Assembly: GCF_014652315.1 (NCBI RefSeq)
Contig: NZ_BMYO01000015.1
Span: 1 to 13,868 of the forward strand
Direction of reading: 5' to 3'
From: Jeongeupia chitinilytica
GTDB taxonomy: Bacteria; Pseudomonadota; Gammaproteobacteria; Burkholderiales; Chitinibacteraceae
Length of the DNA: 13,868 bases
Shown here: positions 1 through 6,374 of the stretch, piece by piece
Position numbering within the stretch: position 1 is the first letter of the stretch
Layout of the letters: every line of letters begins with the position of its first letter
The notes under the pieces: generated by a model
The model's input: the letters and a program-made list of their open reading frames with translations, nothing else
Told to the model about the DNA's origin: nothing
Databases searched by the model: none
Translations under genes and position numbers: made by a program

Positions 1-624
1 CGCGCTGATGTCGCCATCCTGCTGGTGACGTTCTGTCTGACGGTGTTCGCCGACCTGGTTGTCGCAGTGAACATCGGCGTGATCCTTGCGACGCTGCATT
101 TCCTGCGCAAGATGGCCGCTAGCGTTGAGGTCCGCGCCAGTACCGACCTGGAGCTGCAGTCCGAACTTGCTGCCCAAGGGGTGAGTGCGTTGCCGCCAGG
201 TGTACTTGTCTATGCCGTCGAAGGGCCGTTCTTCTTTGGCGCAGTGGAGAATTTCGAGCGGGCGCTGGCCAGCACGCATACCGATCCACGTGTGTTGATC
301 ATCCGTTTGCGTTGGGTGCCGTACATCGATATTACCGGGCTGCAGACACTGGAGGAGGTGGTCAGTGACCTGCAAAGACGGGGGGTGCGTGTCGTGATTT
401 CCGGTGCGAATGACCGTGTGCACGCCATGCTCGAAAAGGCCGGCTTGATTGCGCTCATTGGCATGGCCAACTACTTCCGTCACTTCGATGCGGCACTGGC
501 TGACTGTGCAGCACATACAGAGGAGAACGCAGCGCGAAGGAAGTTGAGCCAAGTGGCCGAGGCTTGGCTTGCGACCAGCAAGCAGTATTTCGACGGCGCG
601 CCTAAGGACTCGAACGACGAATGA
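1..624 (+). CDS. SulP-family anion transporter, C-terminal part with STAS domain (5' truncated)
   Basis: Only the last 207 codons are present; the frame is open to the left edge, so the true start lies outside. The first 35 or so residues are hydrophobic (LLVTFCLTVFADLVVAVNIG) and end in the positively charged FLRKM, as expected for the last membrane helix pair of a SulP transporter. Residues about 65-170 form a STAS domain: an initial strand (VLVYAVEGPFFFGAVENF), a second strand (RVLIIRLRWVPYIDITGLQ) and a third (GVRVVISGAND), followed by the helix that ends in GLI. SulP proteins are inner-membrane carriers of sulfate, bicarbonate or dicarboxylates; the substrate cannot be read from this fragment. 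In this family the STAS domain is cytoplasmic and regulatory. The next gene on the same strand follows after 34 bases, so the two may be co-transcribed. Confidence 0.9.
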   Translation, partial: RADVAILLVTFCLTVFADLVVAVNIGVILATLHFLRKMAASVEVRASTDLELQSELAAQGVSALPPGVLVYAVEGPFFFGAVENFERALASTHTDPRVLIIRLRWVPYIDITGLQTLEEVVSDLQRRGVRVVISGANDRVHAMLEKAGLIALIGMANYFRHFDAALADCAAHTEENAARRKLSQVAEAWLATSKQYFDGAPKDSNDE

Positions 625-658
625 ACGTGTCCGGCGCTACTGAACGGGTGTTTGTCTG

Positions 659-952
659 ATGCCGGTAACGCATCCGCCTGCAGTCACACTCGAGATGCTG
701 CGTATTGTCGGTCCGCATTCGGTCCGGTCTTGGCGAATCGGGTTGTTTCAGCTGGCAGAGGCATCCGAGGTGAGCTGCCGCCTGGTCTGCGAAAGTAGCG
801 ACGGCATCGAGATACTGGTCGAGTCGACGCGGGGCAGAATCGAGCGCTTCGGCTCGGACATCCTGCATGGCGCGCTGGGCTATCTCCCGCAGTACATCGA
901 AGTCAGGTGCCCGTTTTCAATTTCGTACTACCGTCGCAGTCGCGACGAATAG
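659..952 (+). CDS. Hypothetical protein, 97 aa
   Basis: I do not recognise this protein. It begins with ATG 34 bases after the SulP stop and ends 8 bases before the GTG proposed for the following synthase-like gene, so it fits a compact three-gene unit. There is no signal peptide or membrane segment. The sequence has a mixed alpha/beta character, with a plausible strand (CRLVCESSDGIEILVESTRG) in the middle, and a basic C-terminus (YYRRSRDE). The ribosome-binding site is poor: only GGGTG, about 12 bases upstream. Placement between two real genes on the same strand, with no better ORF in the gap, is the main support. It could still be chance in a GC-rich region. Confidence 0.5.
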   Translation: MPVTHPPAVTLEMLRIVGPHSVRSWRIGLFQLAEASEVSCRLVCESSDGIEILVESTRGRIERFGSDILHGALGYLPQYIEVRCPFSISYYRRSRDE

Positions 953-960
953 GTTTCTCC

Positions 961-1794
961 GTGTCCGATATTCCGATGAACTTTGATGCGCTGTTGGCAG
1001 CCGGCAATGACAAGCAGGCATTCGTCATGCGCGGCAGTGCTTTCCAGAGCCTGCATTTCGACCTGACCGCCGTTCAGAGCAAGATGGCGATAGATGATCC
1101 GTACCGTCTGGTACTCGGCTATACGAAGACGATGTTGGCGTTCCGCTTTTTTGTTGCCAGCCCCAAGCGCATTGCCATGATCGGATTAGGCGGCGGTTCG
1201 CTGGCCAAGTACTGTCATCGTGCATTCCCGCTGGCAACCATCGAAGTCTGCGAGATCGACCCGACGGTCATCGCATTGCGCGACGACTTCCTGGTTCCGC
1301 AGGAGAGCCCTCGATTTACCGTGCGCTGCAGCAATGGTGCGTACTACATGCGTAACTGCGCCAAGCAGGTAGAGCTGTTGCTGGTCGACGGCTTTGACCT
1401 CAAGGGGCTACCGGCGGCTTTGTGTTCTCAGTCGTTTTATGATGACTGTGCAGCTGCTCTGGCTCCGGAAGGTATCGCGGTATTCAACCTGCTGGCGATG
1501 GATGCCGGCAATCCGACGCATGTGTACCGGATGAGCCGGGCCTTCGGGAACAACGTGATCGTTATTAAGGCTGAGGACGGTTTGAACTACATTGCGTTTG
1601 CCAGTCGTAACGCGGCACTGCTCGGAACGGCTGACACCCGGTTGTTGCAGCATGCAGAAGCGCTTGAGCAGGAGTCCGGGTACGGATTTCTGTCCTATGC
1701 ACGACGCCTGATCGCCAGTCGCCGTAGCTACGTCAATGCCGAGGAGATTTTTGTGGCTAACGAGATCAATGCGAGAGTCGTAAAACGACGCTGA
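961..1794 (+). CDS. Spermidine-synthase-like (aminopropyltransferase-fold) protein
   Basis: Start chosen at GTG 961, with AGG 7 bases upstream, giving 277 aa. An in-frame GTG at 907 would overlap the previous gene and add an unconvincing N-terminus. Residues about 69-80 (KRIAMIGLGGGS) are the glycine-rich nucleotide-binding loop. Residues 94-101 (IEVCEIDP) give the acidic residue at the end of strand 2, and residues 139-146 (LLLVDGFD) match the aspartate motif of polyamine aminopropyltransferases. These are followed by the usual helix (LCSQSFYDDC) and strand (GIAVFNLL). True spermidine synthases carry an N-terminal beta domain and move aminopropyl from decarboxylated SAM to putrescine. Here the N-terminal part is short, so the enzymatic role is uncertain and a related methyltransferase-like function is possible. 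It is probably co-transcribed with the upstream genes and converges on the - strand repressor gene with only 11 bases between the stop codons. Confidence 0.8.
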   Translation: MSDIPMNFDALLAAGNDKQAFVMRGSAFQSLHFDLTAVQSKMAIDDPYRLVLGYTKTMLAFRFFVASPKRIAMIGLGGGSLAKYCHRAFPLATIEVCEIDPTVIALRDDFLVPQESPRFTVRCSNGAYYMRNCAKQVELLLVDGFDLKGLPAALCSQSFYDDCAAALAPEGIAVFNLLAMDAGNPTHVYRMSRAFGNNVIVIKAEDGLNYIAFASRNAALLGTADTRLLQHAEALEQESGYGFLSYARRLIASRRSYVNAEEIFVANEINARVVKRR

Positions 1795-1805
1795 GTCCAG
1801 TGGAC

Positions 1806-1991
1806 TTACTTGACCTTGGGATTGCCGCGGGAGACGGAGTCGTAGCTGACGTTGTGCTTGGACAAGTAGTCCCGAATCAACTGACGGACGACTTGGGAAG
1901 GAGTGAGATCCTGAGTCTCACACAGCTCCTCAAATGCCTTTTTTTTGGCGGGGTCGATCAGAACCGTCAAGCGGGCGGTCTTGGCTTCCAT
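1806..1991 (-). CDS. Ribbon-helix-helix (CopG/Arc-like) DNA-binding protein
   Basis: A 61-residue protein from the ATG at 1991. It starts with a short basic beta strand (KTARLTVLID), then helix A (PAKKKAFEELCETQD) and helix B opening with LTPSQVVRQLIRDYL. This is the full length and order of a ribbon-helix-helix dimeric repressor. The strand pairs between two chains and enters the major groove; the turn before helix B holds the backbone phosphate. A further in-frame ATG at 2021 would add ten residues (MIIIGLCRAA), but it lies inside a perfect palindrome, so I prefer the inner start. No clear ribosome-binding site is visible for either start. Such proteins are often autoregulators, antitoxins or element-borne repressors; no partner toxin ORF is evident beside it. 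It lies on the same strand as the integrase remnant and is probably part of the same mobile-element scar. Confidence 0.75.
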   Translation of the reverse strand: MEAKTARLTVLIDPAKKKAFEELCETQDLTPSQVVRQLIRDYLSKHNVSYDSVSRGNPKVK

Positions 1992-2005
1992 GGCAGCGCG
2001 ACACA

Positions 2006-2026
2006 ATCCAATGATGATCATTGGAT
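2006..2026. promoter_or_regulatory. Perfect palindrome at the 5' end of the RHH gene, candidate operator
   Basis: Two 10-base arms, ATCCAATGAT and ATCATTGGAT, are exact reverse complements around a single central G. The element starts 15 bases upstream of the proposed repressor start. Ribbon-helix-helix dimers bind paired inverted half-sites, so autoregulation is the simplest reading. The palindrome is seen directly; the protein-operator pairing is inferred. Confidence 0.6.
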
Positions 2027-2188
2027 GATAATTCAGTTCACATCCATCCAGGAAATGGAAATTGTCGTGCCTACCTAAGCAGGTGCCGTTGCTACCGGAG
2101 CCGGGTCAGTCCAGTCTTCTAAGGCCGCCATGCCGAGGCTTGGGAGCAGATGGAGGCGAACAGGGAGCCAGCCTTTGTCGGATTTTTT

Positions 2189-2602
2189 TTAGTTGCGGTC
2201 CACCCATTCCGCCTTGGACCGGGCTGCGGCAATATCGAACGTGACGCGTTGGGCCTTGGCTTTATCAGCTGCAGCGATCGTCGCTGCGACTTCGATTTCG
2301 TCGAGCCGCTTGCTCTCCAGTGCCATTGCTTGCGACGGGGCTTGATCCAGGAGCTTGGACGGGTGGCGCCCCTGTTCTATCAGCTTGTGCGCAATAGCGT
2401 GAATGGCGCGGGCTTCTTCTAGGCTGCTCTCCGGGTAGTTGTCGTACAGGTACTTGCCCTTCTTGCCTTTAAGGCGGAAGTCATAGCGCCACGCTTTGGT
2501 ACCTTTGGCGCGTACAACTAGTGACAGGCCGTGGCCATCCGCGATCTGGTATTCAGTGCCTATGGCCTTGGCTTTCCTGCATTGCAGGTAGGTTAGTGCC
2601 AT
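2189..2602 (-). pseudogene. Tyrosine integrase remnant: N-terminal arm-binding (DUF4102-type) domain only
   Basis: The 137-residue ORF has the N-terminal pattern of P4-type integrases: ALTYLQCRKAKA, then ADGHGLSLVVRAKGTKAWRYD, a strand with GKKGKYLY, the NYPESSLEEAR motif and a helix ending GRHPSK. In full-length proteins of about 400 aa this arm-type DNA-binding domain is followed by a core-binding domain and a catalytic domain with the R-H-R-Y residues. Here the frame stops just where the core-binding domain should begin (VTFDIAAARSKAEW), and no catalytic motif is found downstream. The next 37 in-frame codons (down to the TAG at 2075-2077) are open but not integrase-like. A good ribosome-binding site (GGGAG, about 6 bases before the ATG) remains. 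It cannot recombine DNA by itself. It could still bind arm sites, but is more likely a decayed gene. Confidence 0.8.
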
Positions 2603-2648
2603 GAGTGCTCCCTGTTGTTTTCGATTCTGCCTAGGCTAGCACAGAGCT

Positions 2649-2667
2649 GGGGGCGGAATAGGGGGCG
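2649..2667. repeat. G-rich direct repeat pair, GGGGGCG x2 with 12-bp period
   Basis: GGGGGCG occurs at 2649-2655 and 2661-2667, each followed by a GAAT-like tail. It lies about 50 bases upstream of the integrase remnant. The 12-base period equals that of the second G-rich pair at 2853-2874, and both resemble the tandem G-run arm sites seen near P4-type integrase genes. Arm-site function is inferred. Confidence 0.45.
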
Positions 2668-2712
2668 AATTCATTGGATTTGGATGGCAGTTCGCGGACG
2701 TCAATGGACATG

Positions 2713-2747
2713 AAAAAACCCCGCGCTCCAGAGAGTTCGCGGGGTTT
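2713..2747 (-). terminator. Strong intrinsic terminator reading on the - strand
   Basis: A perfect 10-bp stem, AAACCCCGCG (2716-2725) with CGCGGGGTTT (2738-2747), closes a 12-base loop. Read on the - strand, the second arm runs directly into six T residues (A-run 2713-2718 on +), the form of a Rho-independent terminator. On the + strand only three T follow, so it would be weaker. It would insulate the integrase remnant from transcription coming from the element genes above 3400. Confidence 0.75.
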
Positions 2748-2852
2748 GGGGTGTTAGGGAGGCATCTGTGGACTTCGCAGGATGTCGGACCTTACTCCAT
2801 CCGGTAATACATGAACCTAGTATTTATAAGGGTTGTGATGGATATAACAAAA

Positions 2853-2874
2853 AACGGGGGGAGTAACGGGGGGA
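2853..2874. repeat. G-rich direct repeat pair, AACGGGGGGA x2 with 12-bp period
   Basis: AACGGGGGGA occurs exactly at 2853-2862 and 2865-2874. It shares the 12-base period and G-run of the pair at 2649-2667, with the terminator hairpin lying between the two pairs. This layout, together with the nearby integrase arm-binding domain, suggests remnant arm-type sites of an attachment region. I cannot identify the core site or the matching opposite end. Confidence 0.45.
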
Positions 2875-3300
2875 CTCCGATCAAAAAAACGAAAATCCTC
2901 TCTTTTTTGCTCCGGCAAATAGGGGCTGGCCAGTGACACCCGTTACACCTCTACGGGACTAAGGCGTATTCAACATTCATATGATGAATGGGTTTGGCTT
3001 GGGTGCCCGGATGAAGGGGGGCTGCGAAACTGCGCAGGTATGCGCCCCGGTCCCTCGGTTGAGTCACCGCATGGCAGCGGCAGGCAGGGCCGACAGGACG
3101 CGATCGACGGATCGCCGGACTTAAACTTCATCGACTTGCCGTTTTTTCGGTCTCCGGTCCTGTTCAGACCCTCCCCTATGTTTTTTCAGGCTTGTCTCTG
3201 AGACGTCTGACTACTCGGTCTAGGGGGAGGTAGTCCAACCTTTTGACGCCCCCCTGTCTGGGGGGATGGCAGGACCATTGCCCGAACCTATCAGGTCGCC

Positions 3301-3323
3301 CTGTTAAGTCTGTTAACTGTTAA
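3301..3323. repeat. Triple direct repeat of CTGTTAA
   Basis: CTGTTAA is found at 3301-3307, 3310-3316 and 3317-3323. The first two are separated by GT and the last two are adjacent. It sits just beyond the 3' end of the frameshifted element ORF. It may be a small protein-binding array or chance; nothing else in the sequence settles it. Confidence 0.4.
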
Positions 3324-3407
3324 GGAATGTCCGGCAACTGGAAGTCTGCAGACCTACGTGGCCACGTTACCCGTAAGGGCCACCCCGACCGGAAGGACCC
3401 GGCACCC

Positions 3408-3882
3408 TTAAGGCACCGGGAACAGTGCGACGGTGGCCTGACGGTAGAGCCGGGCGTCGGCGCGGTCGGCGGAGAGGGCGATGAAGCTACTGTGGGTAGG
3501 CGTAACCACACGGGATGGCGTGGCCGGGGCATGCGAGCTTCCAGACGTGAAGGCCCGCCGTCACCGGGAGTGCATGCGTTCTCGCGATGGCTAGTAGGGT
3601 CGACCTGAACGATGCCCCTTGGGAGATCAGTTGCCGCAACAGGAAGTATCGGTCCTGATCATCGCAGCCCAGATGATCGGCCACCTGCCCGGTGATCTCC
3701 CGCCAAAACGACCACTCGGTTGAGGTCAATTCCGCGTCGCGAAGGGTGTCCTGCGCGCCAGCCCGTAGCGCGGTTTCCCCGGGGGGGGTAGTTGATTTCG
3801 TGGTGTCAGCCGTGTCATGGGTGTCAGGTCGTTGATCTGTATAGGGTTTTGTTGTGACACCCGACGTGTCACCCAGTGTCAT
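3408..3882 (-). pseudogene. Frameshifted mobile-element protein gene of unknown function
   Basis: The first frame runs from ATG at 3882 to TAG at 3487-3489 (131 aa). Its N-terminal third is a low-complexity, Thr/Asp-rich linker (TADTTKSTTPPGE). Then comes a more ordered, partly helical part (STEWSFWREITGQVADHLG and DDQDRYFLLRQLISQGASF). Right after the TAG, the next frame (minus-strand codons starting at 3485) continues for 25 codons that look coding, FIALSADRADARLYRQATVA, ending LFPVP and TAA at 3408-3410; 22 of those 25 codons end in G or C. A single indel near 3486-3490 would join the two into about 156 residues. I do not recognise the family; repeat-coded Thr-rich linkers with TGACAC motifs remind me of replication or primase-associated genes of integrative elements, but this is only an impression. 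The 5' end may also be missing, since the frame is open to a TGA at 3940-3942 without a clear start signal. Confidence 0.45.
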
Positions 3883-3890
3883 CGGTGTCA
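3803..3890. repeat. Cluster of seven GTGTCA/TGACAC hexamers
   Basis: GTGTCA occurs at 3803, 3812, 3821, 3866, 3876 and 3885, and its complement TGACAC at 3855, within 88 bases. Spacings are 9, 9 and then 10, 9, so each group of three lies almost one helical turn apart. The copies fall in the Thr/Asp-rich N-terminal part of the - strand ORF, where they encode DT/VT pairs. Iteron-like binding sites embedded in a gene are one reading; a protein repeat is the other. Confidence 0.6.
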
Positions 3891-3939
3891 GGTTCCTGCT
3901 GTTGTCCGGGGTATGGGGCGGGACGCACAGGCCATCGGG

Positions 3940-4053
3940 TCAGTAGAGCACTTCGACCCGAATGGGTTGCTCACACAGATGCTCAAGCGCGCCTCCAGAA
4001 AGATCACGCAGGCGCCTTAACTGCCATGAAGTTGCACCACCTCGGTGAGGCAT
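3940..4053 (-). CDS. Possible 37-aa ORF or fragment upstream of the frameshifted gene
   Basis: ATG at 4053 with GAGG a few bases upstream opens a frame ending at TGA 3940-3942. The peptide contains a helix-like stretch (TSWQLRRLRDLSGGALEHL) followed by a strand (PIRVEVLY). It is in the same frame as the downstream element ORF, so the TGA could be an interrupting stop within a longer gene. It is too short to name and may be spurious. Confidence 0.25.
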   Translation of the reverse strand: MPHRGGATSWQLRRLRDLSGGALEHLCEQPIRVEVLY

Positions 4054-4706
4054 TACCTCTGACCCGTTTCCATCCTGTTTTCGGCTGATGGCTCACGGCG
4101 CGCTCGGACTCGTCCGGGCGATGCAAACGCCGATTTGGGGCTCGATTACTGTCCCGCGAAGAATGCACTGGCTAGTGCAGGATCCGTTGGGCACCGGTTT
4201 TGCATCACTTCTTCTGTGGCGCCGATTTTGAAGATGGTGACCATGGCTTCGTGTGATGCGTGGTGCGCCAGCGGCGATGGCTAGTTCAGCCAGTCCGTGC
4301 CTACGCCACTGCTCCTTGAGCGGCTAGCCGGCCATCGGCACCGCGCAGAAGACTGATGAGTTCTGCTTCGGGAAAGCGTGCGGCAGATGGCAGCAATGCG
4401 GATGCTCACTTTCAATCGAGCTTGCACGTTCTGAGAATGTTCTTGTTTTTGCCGTTCTAAGAAACTTCTGATTCGATTTGACCTGACAACCCGCCATTAT
4501 GACCTGCGTTTCGAGTGGTCAAATTAATAATTCAAATATGGCGCTTGAACGAATTATGTCATGTTTGCACTGGAGAAACCACGTTGTTGAGTTGATTGCA
4601 AAGGCATGTTCAATCTTGTTTTTGAATTGAGTAGGTTTGTATTGCAGTCTGTTGTAAAGAGTTGGCGATTTGCCGATGTCAAATATGTTTTTTAAAAGGT
4701 GTTGAA
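4054..4706. other. Gene-free region upstream of the fimbrial cluster, with AT-rich leader
   Basis: No ORF here is convincing. Part of 4060-4400 on the - strand has short protein-like stretches in different frames (for example one ending FFAGQ and a stop), as expected of decayed coding DNA or chance. From about 4430 the base composition becomes clearly AT-rich up to the pilin start, including the palindrome AATTA-A-TAATT (4522-4532). This leader most likely carries the fimbrial promoter and its regulatory sites, but I could not assign -35/-10 boxes with confidence. A ribosome-binding site AAGGTG lies just before the ATG at 4707. Confidence 0.5.
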
Positions 4707-5243
4707 ATGAAATTTTCTACCATCTCCGCAATGTTCGCAGCCGCGCTGGGCTTCGCTGCAATTGGTGCCCACGCTTCTGACGGTACCATCACGATCAATG
4801 GCGAACTGACCGCCCAGACTTGCACCATCAGTGGCAATGGTCAGGGTAACAACTTCACCGTGACGCTGCCGAAAGTCGCTACTTCGGTTCTTGCCGCTGC
4901 CGGTTCGACTGCTGGCGCAACGGGCTTCAACATTGCCCTGACCAACTGCACCCCGGCAACCGGTAACGTGCGTACGTTCTTTGAATACGGTTCCAATACG
5001 CTGGCCGACGGCAACCTGAAGAACGCCACCGGCACCGCAACCCTGGTTGAAGTTCAGTTGCTGAACGGTGACATGTCGCCGATCGACATGAGCAAGGCCG
5101 ATGGAGCGCAAAACTCCAAGATTGTCGCGATCAATAGCGGCGCAGCCAATCTGCCGTATGCCGCCCAGTACAACTCGCCGGCTGGCGGCGCGACTGCGGG
5201 TACGGTTTCGACGACTACCACCTACTCGCTGTCGTATCAGTAA
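4707..5243 (+). CDS. Major fimbrial subunit (chaperone-usher type 1-like pilin)
   Basis: The 178-aa protein starts at ATG 4707 (AAGGTG upstream, MKFSTIS signal peptide); an upstream in-frame start at 4662 would add a non-signal N-terminus. The predicted signal peptide ends at GAHA (residue 23). Mature pilin features are all present: the strand TITINGELTAQTCTI, the disulfide pair Cys39 and Cys81 in the order expected for type 1 pilins, a Gly/Ala/Thr-rich beta-sandwich core (PYAAQY), and a C-terminal strand ending YSLSYQ with the penultimate tyrosine. Such subunits lack the seventh immunoglobulin strand and are completed by donor-strand exchange with the next subunit. First position in the cluster and the hairpin directly downstream fit the abundant shaft subunit. 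Confidence 0.93.
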   Translation: MKFSTISAMFAAALGFAAIGAHASDGTITINGELTAQTCTISGNGQGNNFTVTLPKVATSVLAAAGSTAGATGFNIALTNCTPATGNVRTFFEYGSNTLADGNLKNATGTATLVEVQLLNGDMSPIDMSKADGAQNSKIVAINSGAANLPYAAQYNSPAGGATAGTVSTTTTYSLSYQ

Positions 5244-5256
5244 TTAAGTAATTAAC

Positions 5257-5281
5257 GGCAACTGGATTTAATCCAGTTGCC
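5257..5281 (+). terminator. Perfect hairpin after the major pilin gene, candidate partial terminator or mRNA stabiliser
   Basis: Arms GGCAACTGGAT and ATCCAGTTGCC are exact complements around the loop TTA, starting 14 bases after the pilin stop. No T run follows, so full intrinsic termination is unlikely. In many pilus operons a stem-loop here protects the pilin mRNA or reduces read-through, so that the shaft subunit exceeds chaperone and usher. That role is inferred. Confidence 0.6.
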
Positions 5282-5419
5282 TGATCTGGGTTGGAAGAAA
5301 ATGTCCAACCATGTTTTACCTCACGGATCATTTGATGGCAGCGCTTGGCAATGTTTGCTAGTGACGAAATTTGAATGTCCGGAGTGATTGTTGTATTGGA
5401 ACGTTACCGGTTGAATGCC

Positions 5420-6163
5420 ATGAATATCCGAAATGTTGTAGTTCGTACACTGGCCTCCATTACGTTGATGGCTGGAGCAATATTTCCGCTTGCGGCTCAC
5501 GCCTCGGTCGTGATTGCCGGTACGCGCATGATTTACAATGCAAAGGAAAGCGAGGTGACAATTAAGCTTTCCAATGACGGGCAGAAACCGGCGCTGACTC
5601 AGGTGTGGCTGGATAGCGGCGATCCGCAAGCAGATCCGTCCAAGCTGGATCTGCCGTTTGTGCTGACACCGCCGATGGCGCGCATTGATCCAACCAAGTC
5701 ACAAACCATTCGGGTTGCATATACGGGGGAGGCGTTGCCGCAGGGTAAGGAATCCTTGTTCTGGTTCAACGTGCTGGAAGTGCCGCCAAAGCCGGAGGCG
5801 GGAGAAGCAGGTGCCAACTATATGCAGCTGGCGTTCCGTTCCCGCATCAAATTCTTCTTTCGACCTGCTGGACTATCGGGTTCCGTTGATGAAGCACCAG
5901 GCAAACTGGGCTGGCACTTGGAGACTGAAAAAGGCAGGTCCGTCTTGCAGGTCAGCAATCCTACGCCCTACCACGTCACCATCATCGAGGCAGTCGCGGG
6001 TGAGGGGGGCAATGCCCCCAAATTCGACGAGGGCATCATGGTAGGGCCTGGTGAAAAAGCATCCTTGCCGCTCTCCGGTACGGTTGCCGCTGGCGCCAAA
6101 GTTCATTTCACAACGCTGAATGACTACGGTGGTCCCATCAAGCATGAAGCCGCACTCCAGTAA
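5420..6163 (+). CDS. Periplasmic fimbrial chaperone (PapD/FimC family)
   Basis: The 247-aa protein is taken from ATG 5420, which gives a clean signal peptide (MNIRNVVVRT to LAAHA, cleavage after residue 28). A start at 5375 would put 15 extra residues before it. After cleavage the conserved arginine falls at mature position 8 (GTRMIYN), as in PapD. The family signature LPQGKESLFWFNVLEVPP lies at residues 106-123. The second anchor lysine is in RIKFFFRP (Lys144). These two basic residues hold the C-terminal carboxylate of the subunit while the G1 strand of the chaperone completes its fold. The chaperone binds all subunits of this cluster in the periplasm and delivers them to the usher. Ribosome binding appears weak. 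It lies 176 bases after the major pilin, with the hairpin in between. Confidence 0.95.
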   Translation: MNIRNVVVRTLASITLMAGAIFPLAAHASVVIAGTRMIYNAKESEVTIKLSNDGQKPALTQVWLDSGDPQADPSKLDLPFVLTPPMARIDPTKSQTIRVAYTGEALPQGKESLFWFNVLEVPPKPEAGEAGANYMQLAFRSRIKFFFRPAGLSGSVDEAPGKLGWHLETEKGRSVLQVSNPTPYHVTIIEAVAGEGGNAPKFDEGIMVGPGEKASLPLSGTVAAGAKVHFTTLNDYGGPIKHEAALQ

Positions 6164-6374
6164 ATGAAAGCTGAATCAGCTCGGACAGCAGGAAGGTATC
6201 TGCGGCAAGGCTGCGCTGAAGCCAGTCGCCGAAACCGTGCTGTTTGAAGCGCGCATGACGCGGCTTCCCTGCTACTGATCGTTCACCTTTCCAATACCCA
6301 GCAGTCTTGCTCCTGACCTGCAGTATTTCTGCGGCTTGGGTGGGACGGGTGTTGCCTGAAAACAGAGTGTCAAT

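Larger units (their letters stand above)
2748..3407. other. Gene-poor stretch between integrase remnant and frameshifted element ORF
   Basis: I see no convincing coding sequence on either strand. The stretch contains G-rich repeats (2853-2874), an imperfectly supported 6-bp stem ATTCAT/ATGAAT around 2973-2987, and a C6-TGTCT-G6 hairpin (3249-3265) without a T run. It also contains a triple heptamer repeat (3301-3323). No tRNA gene that could have served as an integration site could be found. Confidence 0.5.

Noticed and set aside
3249..3265. A C6-TGTCT-G6 hairpin considered as a terminator.
   Set aside because: There is no T run on either side in either direction.
2748..3400. Searched for a tRNA gene or fragment as an integration target.
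   Set aside because: No cloverleaf or GTTCGAATC-type T-arm could be found.
3327..3608. A 93-codon + strand ORF opposite the frameshifted element gene.
   Set aside because: Low-complexity Arg/Gly-rich translation; the - strand reading has better coding character.
4090..4400. Short protein-like peptides on the - strand in several frames (one ends ASAFFAGQ).
   Set aside because: Each is under 45 codons and interrupted by stops. Open frames of this length are common in GC-rich DNA, and I could not join them into a known gene.
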